From Lentisphaerota bacterium (GTDB lineage: Bacteria; Verrucomicrobiota; Kiritimatiellia; UBA8416; JABMPJ01): a stretch of DNA of 32,614 bases. A program made the translations under genes and the position numbers. Position 1 is the stretch's first letter. Each line of letters opens with the position of its first letter. The notes beneath the pieces were generated by a model. That model was not told where the DNA came from. It ran no database searches and saw only the letters and a program-made list of their open reading frames with translations. Of the stretch, positions 1 to 7,716 are shown in pieces. The stretch spans positions 1 to 32,614 of the forward strand of contig JABMPJ010000171.1 in NCBI GenBank assembly GCA_013203785.1, in the 5' to 3' direction.

Positions 1-45
1 CCAGAACCACAATCTGGTGCTCTAACCAACTGAGCTACGCTCGCC
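1..45 (-). tRNA. tRNA-His (GTG anticodon), 5' part only
   Basis: Read on the minus strand, the sequence starts GGCGAGC at position 45, followed by the D-arm consensus GTAGCTCAGTTGGTTAGAGC. It then has a 5-bp anticodon stem CCAGA/TCTGG closing the loop TTGTGGT, so the anticodon is GTG (His). The spacing to T8-A9 leaves one extra G at the 5' end, which fits the genomically encoded G-1 that histidyl-tRNA synthetase needs. The variable loop, T arm and 3' acceptor strand lie beyond the left edge, so 3' completeness and CCA cannot be judged. Confidence 0.93.
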
Positions 46-67
46 ATTCTCAATGAGATGGAGGCGG

Positions 68-96
68 ATTGTGGCAAACCGCCCTGTCGGAAGCAA
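68..96 (-). promoter_or_regulatory. candidate sigma70-like promoter for tRNA-His
   Basis: On the minus strand a -35-like TTGCTT (91-96) and a -10-like CACAAT (68-73) are separated by 17 bases and end 22 bases before the tRNA 5' end. Both boxes are imperfect. The position is right for a stable-RNA promoter, but this is pattern matching only. Confidence 0.3.
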
Positions 97-134
97 GCAA
101 AAGGTCAAAACGATCTGCGGCGGCGGGATCCGCT

Positions 135-740
135 CTACATATGCTGCACGATCGCGGTGCCCTGCGCGCCCAGCTGGTCGGAGACCGTAATGATATCGAG
201 GCCGGGTTGCCCCGCACTCATATAGACCGCGCCATACCCACCCACAGTGGCAAAACTGCCCAGGCCGGGGTTGCTATTGCTCCAGACCAGCGGCAACGCC
301 ACGCCTGGATCCGAACTAACCGTAAATTGAACCAGAGCCCCGGTGCCGCGCAGCAGTGCCGAATCAGGCGTAACAGTCAGGCCATCGACCGACACATGAT
401 TGATCACGCCAAACCCTTCGGCATCGGCTTGGTCCCGCACCGTGACGGTGTTGATCCCGACCCCGTCGTTGCTCTGGTAGAGCGCGGTTAGCCCGCCTTG
501 CCCTGTCACCGATCCTAAGGAGGCATCCGAGACCGACCACTTCAGCGGCAGATAGAGCGTGCCGTTGGTATCGATCACCTGCATGACCAAAGCGAATCGC
601 CCCGTTACGGTTACAAGAGGCGGATCCATCGTAATAACGCCACTCGAGTCTGTGACCGTATCACATCCCACACCCGATAACCCCATGATGACCGCTGCCG
701 CGATCAGCCCTATAAGCCCCATCAAACCCATCCGCTTCAT
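135..740 (-). CDS. exported protein with two tandem Ig-like repeats, last gene of the secretion operon
   Basis: This 201-aa protein starts at ATG 740, where GGAGGA lies 7 bases upstream; an in-frame GTG at 755 overlaps that ribosome site and is rejected. The N terminus is a hydrophobic signal of about 25 residues ending GLSGVGC, a poor but possible lipobox, so it may be a lipoprotein. The mature part contains two copies of one module of about 80 residues. Each has LPLxWS, a GLGSF/SLGSV turn, a TVxDQxxAxG strand and an INH/VQH end, as in bacterial Ig-like (Big) folds. It lies 71 bases after the PilX-like gene and ends the operon. It could be a substrate, a surface adhesin or an accessory pilotin-like protein; I cannot tell which. 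No enzymatic motif is visible. Confidence 0.75.
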   Translation of the reverse strand: MKRMGLMGLIGLIAAAVIMGLSGVGCDTVTDSSGVITMDPPLVTVTGRFALVMQVIDTNGTLYLPLKWSVSDASLGSVTGQGGLTALYQSNDGVGINTVTVRDQADAEGFGVINHVSVDGLTVTPDSALLRGTGALVQFTVSSDPGVALPLVWSNSNPGLGSFATVGGYGAVYMSAGQPGLDIITVSDQLGAQGTAIVQHM

Positions 741-811
741 GCCACGCTCCTCCACTTATCGCAAACCATGTTGCTACCTATACCGAAAACATGGGCACGC
801 GTCACCCACGA

Positions 812-2347
812 TTATACCTCTTCCCAACTTGTCATGCCGCCAAAGATGCTTCCCCCGCCGCGCGGCAGACCGGGCGGCTGTGTCTCAGGGTTCCAGATCC
901 GCTCGTCATAGGTCACCTTCATCCGGTAGTGGCGCAGGCCGCCAATCTCGGAAGAGGTCAGGATATGGCCGTTGCTCGCGTCTTTCCATTGACCGCTCAC
1001 CGGATCATACACCGCCGCGCGCCGACTGGCACCACGGCGCGACCGATCCACCTCGTACCAATCCCTGTAAATCGTCACCTGATTAATCGCCGCAAAATTG
1101 CCGAAGACCTCGAAGCCAGACTGAGGTTCTTCCTGTCCCCCGCCGTTGGCTCGGGTGTTGTAGAGAAAGCTGTCTCCCGCAAACATGAAGGCATCCACCG
1201 TGAAGAGGGTTCCGAACTCGGGATCCCCAAAATAGACGTTGCCGCCGCTGTCGAGGTTCCCTCCCGCATCGTACTCGCCCAAGGCCACCAACCCCAACAG
1301 ACTGCTGCTGTCCTTGTATTTGAGATTATCACTGATATGGATATTGCCGCCCGAGACAATCGTGGCCTGACCGTCGACCCGAAACCCGTACGTGCTGTGG
1401 CTATTGAACCAGGCATCGCCGTCCACGTAATAGATATGGCCATCACCGAGATCAAGCGGGGTAACGGCCGTCTTGTCATTCGGCCCGGCACTCGTGATGC
1501 TGCGCGGCTCAAAAAAGAAATCATCTCCCGGTGTCGAGGCACACTCGGCTGATCGGTTTCCCGGATTCATCACGACCTCGTCGCGCAGGGGGTGCCCAAC
1601 CGGCAGGTAACCGGAGGAGATGCCCAAGTCGCTGAAGATCTTGCCCACGTCATAGGTATGGTTGTTGGGGTAATCCATCGCCAGTAGATCGGGGATCTCG
1701 CGCGGGGAAGACCCGGGTAGCTGGTCGCCGCTTATGGAGGCACTACCGTTCAGCGTTATGCCGCCCGTGACCTCGGCATCACCGCTCAAACCATAGGTGT
1801 TGGGTGTCGGTGCCGCGTTGATCTGACTGGTACCGGCCATGAAGAGATCGCCGTTGGCGAAGACGTTCCCGTTCACAATATCGCTCCCACCGCGGTCGTT
1901 TGAATCCGGCGTTCCCGTGCCCCCCAAGGTCAATGTCCAAGGTGTCCCCGACGCATTCCCGCCCGACACGGCGTTCTCGTAGGGGGCGGCCAGGTAGACC
2001 AGGTTCACGCGGACCGACCGCTCCGCCGCCGCGGCACGCCCGTGGGCCACCGCGTAGGGGGGATCCGCCGTGTCAAAGAGCGCTACCTCGTAGTCGCCCG
2101 CCCCGAGGTCGCTCCAGGTGATGCTCCCACTCGTTCCATCGTACAGCCGCCTGACGATCCGCTTTGCGCCCGCCTCTGCCAGCCAGAAGGCACGGGCATT
2201 GGTGAGCGCACGCGAGGCCTCTTCTCCGTCCCGCGCAGCCAGTTCCATGAGGCCCATGCCGACAAAACTGACCAGCACGACCATCACCAGCACCACGCCC
2301 AATATCGCCCCTGCGCGCGGATCTTGCTTCGGTGTTACTGTTTTCAT
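812..2347 (-). CDS. PilX/GspK-like large minor pseudopilin
   Basis: The 511-aa protein has a short basic leader (ending RAG), then a hydrophobic segment GAILGVVLVMVVLVSFVG and a helix with the ALTNARAFWLAEAGAKR pattern. This is the layout of PilX-type pilus assembly proteins and of GspK, the tip pseudopilin. The Glu at position 5 of mature pilins is not obvious, as in GspK. The rest is Gly/Ser/Asn-rich with short strand-turn periodicity (about residues 140-220 and 330-410), suggesting a beta-helix or beta-solenoid far larger than a normal minor pilin. It starts 3 bases after the GspJ-like stop, so translation is probably coupled. The family call is good; the GspK-equivalent role is inferred from its last place in the pseudopilin cluster. 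Confidence 0.82.
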   Translation of the reverse strand: MKTVTPKQDPRAGAILGVVLVMVVLVSFVGMGLMELAARDGEEASRALTNARAFWLAEAGAKRIVRRLYDGTSGSITWSDLGAGDYEVALFDTADPPYAVAHGRAAAAERSVRVNLVYLAAPYENAVSGGNASGTPWTLTLGGTGTPDSNDRGGSDIVNGNVFANGDLFMAGTSQINAAPTPNTYGLSGDAEVTGGITLNGSASISGDQLPGSSPREIPDLLAMDYPNNHTYDVGKIFSDLGISSGYLPVGHPLRDEVVMNPGNRSAECASTPGDDFFFEPRSITSAGPNDKTAVTPLDLGDGHIYYVDGDAWFNSHSTYGFRVDGQATIVSGGNIHISDNLKYKDSSSLLGLVALGEYDAGGNLDSGGNVYFGDPEFGTLFTVDAFMFAGDSFLYNTRANGGGQEEPQSGFEVFGNFAAINQVTIYRDWYEVDRSRRGASRRAAVYDPVSGQWKDASNGHILTSSEIGGLRHYRMKVTYDERIWNPETQPPGLPRGGGSIFGGMTSWEEV

Positions 2348-2350
2348 AGC

Positions 2351-2872
2351 TCAGAGCTCATTTCGCATATGAACCACAACCGGGCCACCACTGCTACCGG
2401 AATCAACGCGAATGATATCATCCTGGGCAGCGACCGTAAAGGAGAGACCGATGGCGTTCGTCATATCGACGAAGGTGCAAGCGGTCAGCGTGCCGTTCAC
2501 CAGCACCTGCTCGTCGCCGCTTACGGCTGTGTTGGGATCGTGGACCAGAAAGGTTCCGGCCGCATTGGGCAGCCGATTAGCGCCGGCGCGATAGTAGGAC
2601 CGGCTCGCAAATGTGAGACGGCTGGGAAGGTGGCTTCTGTTCAAATCAGCACGCCGGGAACTCCTGATCGCCCGGTAGAGTGTGCGCGTCGTGATATCGA
2701 CATCGCGCTGCAGCTCCACGGCATCGCTGTTCGAGCGCAGCGTCCGGAAGCAGTAGACCAGAATGATCCCGGCCGTCAGGGCCAGGACGGCCGCCGCGAG
2801 CATGGCGACCATAAGCTCAATCACGGTCATACCGCTGAGGCGGACCCGCCCGACTGTGGTGCCCATGCGCAT
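2351..2872 (-). CDS. gspJ: GspJ-like minor pseudopilin
   Basis: This is a prepilin-type protein of 173 aa. A basic leader ending LSG precedes MTVIELMVAMLAAAVLAL, so prepilin peptidase would cut after Gly and the mature protein has Glu at position 5. The remaining region (residues 45-170) is a short variable pseudopilin head. GspJ is chosen over GspI because it follows a clear GspI-like gene and has the longer head. ATG 2872 is preferred because GGGGA lies 8 bases upstream. A TTG at 2878, overlapping the previous stop as TTGA, is the alternative and adds two residues. The protein would form part of the pseudopilus tip complex with the GspI- and GspK-like neighbours. Confidence 0.8.
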   Translation of the reverse strand: MRMGTTVGRVRLSGMTVIELMVAMLAAAVLALTAGIILVYCFRTLRSNSDAVELQRDVDITTRTLYRAIRSSRRADLNRSHLPSRLTFASRSYYRAGANRLPNAAGTFLVHDPNTAVSGDEQVLVNGTLTACTFVDMTNAIGLSFTVAAQDDIIRVDSGSSGGPVVVHMRNEL

Positions 2873-2874
2873 GT

Positions 2875-3288
2875 TCAACGTCCCCGTAGGGTTTCAAGCA
2901 GGACCACATCGCTCGGCTTATTCCTGTTGTACTGCATACTCACGCTGATCTTCAGGCAGTTGTCATAGGTGGGGTCAGCAGCTGCTATCGTTGTTTCCCG
3001 ATCATACCCCGTACGACCGTTGATCACCAGGTTGGGCTCAACTAGGGAATTCCCCGCCTGTGCGGTCACCTGCGCAAACGTCCAGTCGTACATCAACTCC
3101 TCCAGACGGTCATTGGCCAGCTCAACGGCCACGCGGCGATTCTTCTGGAGAGCGATATCGGCCCGACTGCGGTAGACAAAAGCACTACCGGCCAGCGCCA
3201 GGATGGCCAGAATGATACTGGCCAGCATGACCTCAATGAGGGTGGCACCTCGGCGATGCCGCGCGGCTACTTGCAGGGGGTTATTCAT
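2875..3288 (-). CDS. gspI: GspI-like minor pseudopilin
   Basis: The 137-aa protein carries a class III signal: HRRG before ATLIEVMLASIILAILALAG, with Glu at mature position 5. The following helix (ALQKNRRVAVELANDRLEELMY) resembles GspI/PulI, where a conserved run such as LAxxRLEE is usual. The start ATG sits 8 bases inside the preceding gene and AAGG lies just upstream, so the two are probably translated together. In type II systems GspI nucleates the tip complex with J and K. The order I, J, K-like here matches the classical order. Confidence 0.82.
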   Translation of the reverse strand: MNNPLQVAARHRRGATLIEVMLASIILAILALAGSAFVYRSRADIALQKNRRVAVELANDRLEELMYDWTFAQVTAQAGNSLVEPNLVINGRTGYDRETTIAAADPTYDNCLKISVSMQYNRNKPSDVVLLETLRGR

Positions 3289-3757
3289 TATCCCTTATCA
3301 GCGTAAGGGTCTCCTCGCTCTTGTCTGGATACCGTACGCTGACGGACTCCTTTGCGATGCTGATGATCTCGGCGGCCCCCACATGATCCCCTTTGCCAAC
3401 GGTCAACCCGTTCACAAACGCGAGCGGCTCCCGCGGGTTCCACACAATACCGGTCAGTTCCAGCACGATGCGCCCCTCCGGCACGTCAGCCACGAAAATA
3501 TCTGTAGTGCTCTCCACCGTGCTGCGGCTAAGCAGTTCCTCGAAATCGGCGGCCATCCCCTCCCCGATCATGGTGTCACTAATCGAACTCACGGCCACAT
3601 CGATGCGGTGCATCAGCCGCTCAAAACGATCAATCGAGAAGGATCGTCGCTCCCGCTTTAAGCGCTGGTCGCCCACCGCTGTAATCGCGGCAACGAGCAG
3701 CAGCAGGGCCAACAGTGTCAGTGGCACGGCCTGCTGTTTCAAAGAAATATCAGCCAT
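3281..3757 (-). CDS. GspC/PilP-like inner-membrane anchored assembly protein
   Basis: Start ATG 3757 is set by AAGGAG upstream; a longer in-frame start at 3781 is less likely. The 158-aa protein has one N-terminal membrane segment (AVPLTLLALLLLVAAITAVG) and a periplasmic C-terminal domain (about residues 95-155). That domain has LELTGIVWNPREPLAFVNG, then VGKGDHVG and a closing VSVRYPDKSEETL strand. This matches the homology-region fold shared by GspC, GspB and PilP, which links the inner platform to the secretin N domains. Its place after PilM, PilN and PilO supports a PilP-equivalent role. Similarity is by pattern only, so which family is closest is open. It overlaps both neighbours by 8 bases. 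Confidence 0.7.
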   Translation of the reverse strand: MADISLKQQAVPLTLLALLLLVAAITAVGDQRLKRERRSFSIDRFERLMHRIDVAVSSISDTMIGEGMAADFEELLSRSTVESTTDIFVADVPEGRIVLELTGIVWNPREPLAFVNGLTVGKGDHVGAAEIISIAKESVSVRYPDKSEETLTLIRDNE

Positions 3758-4313
3758 CGTCCTCTCCTTGCAGCGCGTCACGGAAACAGCGCACGGTCAG
3801 CTCAACCTCGTATTTGGGTGCCGCTTCAGCCCGTCTGCGCCCCAGGTGGATCGAAGCCCCATCTACGATGCTCAGGTGTTGCGGGCTCTGCAACTCGTTG
3901 AGGAATTGCATCAGCGAAAGAAGGTCGCCCTCTCCTTTCAACTCGATTTCGAGGGACGGCGATGGCGCCGCGGCCGTGGTGCCGACACTGTCAATATCCT
4001 GCTTGACCCGCAGGGAGTTGATGGTGAAGGCGTGGCGCCGGGCCAACTCGCTAATGCGCGAACTGACGTCTGCCGCCGCCAATGCCTGTGAATCACCCAT
4101 CATGGCGAATCCACATACCACGTCTTTGGCCACAGCCATACGCTGTTCTATATCTTCCAATATACCTAGGACGGCCTCACGACGGTTCAGGCGATCTTCG
4201 ACGTAGCGACAATAGACATGCAGTGCGCTGTAGCACACGATGTCGCAGAGCGCGGGCAGCACCAGCCATGCCCAGAATGTCGCCCGCCTCCTTCTAAATA
4301 CGCCCAAATCCAT
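3750..4313 (-). CDS. pilO: PilO/GspM-like assembly platform protein
   Basis: This 187-aa protein has one N-terminal transmembrane segment (WAWLVLPALCDIVCYSALHV), a short coiled coil (about residues 36-65) and a ferredoxin-like periplasmic domain (95-180). The domain carries SLEIELKGEGDLLSLMQFLN, the strand-helix signature of PilO/GspM. In type IV pilus and type II systems it pairs with the PilN protein encoded just before it. The upstream gap is 16 bases and the ribosome site is weak. Assignment rests on topology, size and gene order rather than strong residue identity. Confidence 0.72.
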   Translation of the reverse strand: MDLGVFRRRRATFWAWLVLPALCDIVCYSALHVYCRYVEDRLNRREAVLGILEDIEQRMAVAKDVVCGFAMMGDSQALAAADVSSRISELARRHAFTINSLRVKQDIDSVGTTAAAPSPSLEIELKGEGDLLSLMQFLNELQSPQHLSIVDGASIHLGRRRAEAAPKYEVELTVRCFRDALQGEDDG

Positions 4314-4329
4314 AACGTCAATCCAATCC

Positions 4330-4923
4330 CTATTTTAGATCAGCCGCGAACTGCATTACGAGGACCGCACCACCGTCGATCCGGTCGCGTTTGGTGGATA
4401 CCGCCCGAATCAACTCCAAGCGGCTCTGAAGCGTCTCGTCCGCATTCCACACCGAGGTAAAGTGGCTGCCGCTGATGTGTCGCTCCGCGCGTCCCTCGGG
4501 AATAATTACGCCAAAGGTAATGGCCTTTTTATCACCATCCAGCTTCAGCTCAAGCAGATCAACACCGATCGGCAGCGGCGCCGTCAGGGCCGAGATGATA
4601 TTCACCAAGCTGACCCGGTTACGTATGAGCTTATCGATCATCTCGAGGCTCTCCGCATCCATCTCCATGCGACGTTCAGCCCGTACGGCAAATTCCAGGA
4701 TATCCTGAGCGCGATGGTGCGTCTTCTGGAAATCATCCTCAAGGGTCATAATGTGCTCGCGCAAGCGACGGGCGTCAATCAGGCGGAGGGTCCCCCGATT
4801 GGCGAGAAAAGCCAGACCGGAAATACAGAGCACGAGGTAGAGCACCACACCCCAGAACGCCAGCTTGCGCATGGGTGCCGACAGCGATTGGTTCTTTATC
4901 AGATTGATCTCGAACATGAGCAT
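4330..4923 (-). CDS. pilN: PilN-like assembly protein (GspL C-terminal half)
   Basis: The N terminus FEINLIKNQ is the short cytoplasmic motif by which PilN binds PilM. It is followed by a transmembrane segment (about residues 22-43), a coiled coil (50-95) and a periplasmic domain. Total length is 197 aa, typical for PilN. GAGG 8 bases upstream supports ATG 4923; a second ATG two codons later is possible. It begins 14 bases after pilM, as expected for a split GspL (PilM + PilN), and it should form heterodimers with the PilO-like protein. Confidence 0.8.
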   Translation of the reverse strand: MLMFEINLIKNQSLSAPMRKLAFWGVVLYLVLCISGLAFLANRGTLRLIDARRLREHIMTLEDDFQKTHHRAQDILEFAVRAERRMEMDAESLEMIDKLIRNRVSLVNIISALTAPLPIGVDLLELKLDGDKKAITFGVIIPEGRAERHISGSHFTSVWNADETLQSRLELIRAVSTKRDRIDGGAVLVMQFAADLK

Positions 4924-4937
4924 AGTAGCATCCTCGA

Positions 4938-5867
4938 TCAGCGCCGCATCGCCATACCCATGGCGGTGGCCAAGGTCATCCCCTGCTGGGGTTCTTGCTC
5001 CAAGGCTTCGCGCACCCGCCCGTTGAGCACCTCCACATCCTTACACGGATCCCAGATAGCAGCCGGCATCCCGACGCGCTTCTGAATCGTCGTGCAGAGC
5101 GCATCCAGGCCGGGGGCGTGCCCTGTCACGACAATATCGGTCACCGGCTCCCGCCGCAACTTGAACTGATAGTACTTAAGCACGTCGGTCAGGCTATCGG
5201 CCACGTAGCGATCACGCCCCTCCCCCTCCCCCACATTGGCCAGCGCACGCGGATACATCGCGTTGCCGTCGAACAGGATAGCCACATCGGCGGCTCGACC
5301 GGCCATATTGACCACGCACACAGCCGCCTCTTCGTGCGCATCGCCACGCAATCCTTTGTAGACGTTGCCCAGGGCTGTACAGCCCACGTCCACAATCACC
5401 GGTAGCAGTCCGGCCGTTTCCAGCAAACGCTGGTGCCGGGCCAGCTCCTCCCGCGGTACCGCCACGAGCACCCCTTCACGGCCACGGCTATCGCCTGAGG
5501 TCGCGCCGATCACGTTCTCATGCCAGTCCATCGCGATCTGATCGGCATCAAGCTGCAGGACTTCCTCGGCTTCCAGCCCCAATGCGGCGACCAGCTCCTC
5601 GTCAGTCAAGGAAGGAAAACGGAAGTGACGTACAGCCAGCGAGGGGGTGCGCAGACAGGAGGCGACCGTAAAGCAGTTGACGCGAGCCTCCTTCCACAGC
5701 GCGCCTAAAGCGGCCGCGATGCTCGCGTCATCCACCCCAGGCGCCAATGGTGCCCAGGCGGCATTGCTGAGGCAGAAGGCTCCACCGGCCTGCCACTCCA
5801 CCTGTGCCAGCACGATCTGATCGGGGCCGATATCGAGCCCGACCACGGTCTCCTGGGTTAGCGCCAT
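4938..5867 (-). CDS. pilM: PilM-like actin-fold ATPase
   Basis: The 309-aa soluble protein opens with VVGLDIGPDQIVLAQVE, the phosphate-1 loop of the actin-like PilM/GspL cytoplasmic domain. It also has a second nucleotide-binding strand (VVNMAGRAADVAILFDG, about residue 200) and no membrane segment. PilM binds the N-terminal tail of PilN and connects the platform to the assembly ATPase. Start ATG 5867 has GAGGGG 8 bases upstream; an in-frame GTG three codons earlier lacks this spacing. It is the first gene after a 96-base gap containing two GC-rich hairpins, so it may be expressed at a different level from gspG. Confidence 0.85.
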   Translation of the reverse strand: MALTQETVVGLDIGPDQIVLAQVEWQAGGAFCLSNAAWAPLAPGVDDASIAAALGALWKEARVNCFTVASCLRTPSLAVRHFRFPSLTDEELVAALGLEAEEVLQLDADQIAMDWHENVIGATSGDSRGREGVLVAVPREELARHQRLLETAGLLPVIVDVGCTALGNVYKGLRGDAHEEAAVCVVNMAGRAADVAILFDGNAMYPRALANVGEGEGRDRYVADSLTDVLKYYQFKLRREPVTDIVVTGHAPGLDALCTTIQKRVGMPAAIWDPCKDVEVLNGRVREALEQEPQQGMTLATAMGMAMRR

Positions 5868-5892
5868 ATTAAACACCCCTCACGGCATGCAC

Positions 5893-5905
5893 GCACCGCC
5901 GGTGC
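5893..5905 (-). other. GC-rich hairpin between gspG and pilM
   Basis: GCACC-GCC-GGTGC forms a perfect 5-bp stem with a 3-base loop, and pairing can extend loosely into flanking TGC/GCA repeats. No T-tract follows on either strand, so an intrinsic terminator is unlikely. It sits in the transcript between the abundant pseudopilin and the platform genes. Confidence 0.4.
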
Positions 5906-5923
5906 ACGCACGCCCGTTCACAT

Positions 5924-5941
5924 CGACCCCCGGGGGAGTCG
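5924..5941 (-). other. second GC-rich palindrome between gspG and pilM
   Basis: CGACCCCCGGGGGAGTCG is nearly self-complementary and could fold with about 6-7 pairs including one G-T. Together with the hairpin about 20 bases away it makes the only structured gap inside the secretion operon. Processing or RNA stabilisation is inferred, not shown. Confidence 0.35.
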
Positions 5942-5963
5942 TGCCCCCCGTATCATGCGCCCG

Positions 5964-6401
5964 CTACGGCAGAGTCTTTGTGATCTTTCCTGCATCGTCC
6001 AACGTCACCGTCACGCCAGCAACATCGGCTTTCTGGGGTGCCCCCGAGTCCGCACCTGTACAGGTAATGGTGTACGTCGTCGTGCCCACGGCAGAGATCT
6101 TATAGCAGGGGTTATCAAAGAAGCGACCATCGAGATCGGTCGCACCAATGCCCGGCAATGTGCTCGCCAGTGCCCCGGCCGTGATCGCGGTGCCGTTGAG
6201 ATCCTTGTTGTAGGCGCTCGTCTCCGCAAACATGGCCCGCATCGCCGTTCGGATCGTGCCGCAGCCGGCCTCGGCCTCAGTAGCCATAGCGCGTGTCTTG
6301 TTAGCACTCATCAGCGGAATGGCTACCGCTGCAAGGATAGCGACGATTACCGCCACCACCATCAATTCCACCAGTGTGAAACCATCGCGTTTACTTCTCA
6401 T
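5964..6401 (-). CDS. gspG: major pseudopilin / type IV prepilin, GspG-like
   Basis: This 145-aa prepilin has the short leader MRSKRDG followed by FTLVELMVVAVIVAILAAVA, the canonical prepilin peptidase site with Glu5 and a helix-breaking Pro (AIP). The head domain (residues 40-145) contains two cysteines (NPCYK and ITCTG) about 20 residues apart that could form a disulfide loop. That loop is more a type IV pilin trait than GspG, whose head normally binds calcium. GGGAGAG lies about 5 bases before ATG 6401; longer in-frame upstream reading runs through non-coding sequence and is rejected. It follows gspF by 79 bases. As the only full-size major-type pilin here, it is the likely main fibre subunit. 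Confidence 0.88.
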   Translation of the reverse strand: MRSKRDGFTLVELMVVAVIVAILAAVAIPLMSANKTRAMATEAEAGCGTIRTAMRAMFAETSAYNKDLNGTAITAGALASTLPGIGATDLDGRFFDNPCYKISAVGTTTYTITCTGADSGAPQKADVAGVTVTLDDAGKITKTLP

Positions 6402-6480
6402 TGGATCTCTCCCTTGGGTTTTTTGTTGCGACCACCGACAACCCCATCGACAGCCGTTGTTCGACTCACTACCTCGTACA

Positions 6481-7710
6481 TCACCCCGTATGGGCGGCCG
6501 CCGAGAAGACCGGTAAATAGACCGCCATGACCAGAACCAACACCACAATACCAAAAAGACAGATAACAAGCGGCTCAAAAAGTGAGGTGGCCACCATGAC
6601 GGCCGCCTCGACCTGCTCTTCGTAGACGATCGAAATGCGCTCCAGCACCTCGGGCAGCCGACCAGAGGACTCACCCACACTCACCATGCGGACCACCAGT
6701 CGCGGCAGGCGCACGTCACGATCAAGGCTTTCCGAGATGCCCGAACCGTTAATGATCCTCTCACGCGCCTCCATCAGGGCTTTTTCGATGACGCGGTTGC
6801 CACACGTTGCGGCCGACATCTCCATGGCGGTCGCGACCGGCACGCCGCCCTTCAGCATGACCGCAAAGTTCTGGCAGAAACGAGAGACCGCGAATTTCAG
6901 AAAGCAGGAGCCAAAGAAGGGCAGCTTGAGCTTCAGCCCATCGTTCATAAATCGTCCGGCTGCGGTCCGCCCCCAAATGACGCCTGCGATCACAGCCAAG
7001 GCGATGCCGCCGCCAATCCAGAGTATATTATCAATCATGAAACGGTTCAACCCAAATACGAACAGTGTAATGCCCGGAAGCTCGCTATCGTATCCACTGA
7101 AAATCTCCTGAAATTTGGGAAGAATGAAGAGCGTCATGACCACACAGACCACCACAAAGAAGACTGCAATAAACGTAGGATAGGCCGTGATACTGCGAAT
7201 CTTGGTCCGCAACCGCTGACTACGTTCCTGCGCTTCGGCCAATTGTTCGAGCGTCTGAGGCAGGCTCCCTGACTCTTCCGCCGCGCGGATCAAAGCCACG
7301 AACAGCTTGTTGAAAGTGGCCGGATGCTGCGCGAGTGCATCCGAGAAGGCCACACCAGCGTGGAGCTGGTCGACCACATGCTCCAACACTCGTTTGAATG
7401 TGGGCTTCTCCAAGTCCTCCGTAATCGATTCGAGCGACTCACGCAGCGGAACACCCGCGCTGACCGAGATGGCGAGCTGCCGACAGAAGATGGACCGGTC
7501 ACTCACCGAGACGGTGCCACCCCAGCGTGTAAAACTTCCACGCGTTTTGCTCTGACCGCGCGCCCGCCCGCGCCCGGTCTCCTCAACGGAAAGCGGAATC
7601 AGGCCGCGCCCGCGCAGAAGCCCCAAGGCGGCATGACGCGAGTCAGCCTTCAGCGTGGCGCGAACCACTTCGCCTCCCTCATTCTTTGCCGTGTACGAGA
7701 ATGTCGCCAT
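6481..7710 (-). CDS. gspF: inner-membrane platform protein GspF/PilC
   Basis: The 409-aa polytopic protein begins MATFSYTAKNEGGEVV, typical of GspF/PilC. It has two copies of the T2SSF domain (about residues 70-195 and 270-400). Signature runs include FCRQLAISVSAGVPL, TFNKLFVALIRAAEESGSLP and, in the second copy, FCQNFAVMLKGGVPV and LVVRMVSVGESSGRLPEVL. Three membrane segments are visible near residues 172-195, 225-245 and 375-402. It starts 6 bases after gspE and couples the ATPase to pseudopilin extraction. Confidence 0.95.
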   Translation of the reverse strand: MATFSYTAKNEGGEVVRATLKADSRHAALGLLRGRGLIPLSVEETGRGRARGQSKTRGSFTRWGGTVSVSDRSIFCRQLAISVSAGVPLRESLESITEDLEKPTFKRVLEHVVDQLHAGVAFSDALAQHPATFNKLFVALIRAAEESGSLPQTLEQLAEAQERSQRLRTKIRSITAYPTFIAVFFVVVCVVMTLFILPKFQEIFSGYDSELPGITLFVFGLNRFMIDNILWIGGGIALAVIAGVIWGRTAAGRFMNDGLKLKLPFFGSCFLKFAVSRFCQNFAVMLKGGVPVATAMEMSAATCGNRVIEKALMEARERIINGSGISESLDRDVRLPRLVVRMVSVGESSGRLPEVLERISIVYEEQVEAAVMVATSLFEPLVICLFGIVVLVLVMAVYLPVFSAAAHTG

Positions 7711-7716
7711 GGTCGC

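Noticed and set aside
2042..2968. 308-codon plus-strand frame across three pseudopilin genes
   Set aside because: It spans the boundaries of three well-supported minus-strand genes and has no domain pattern.
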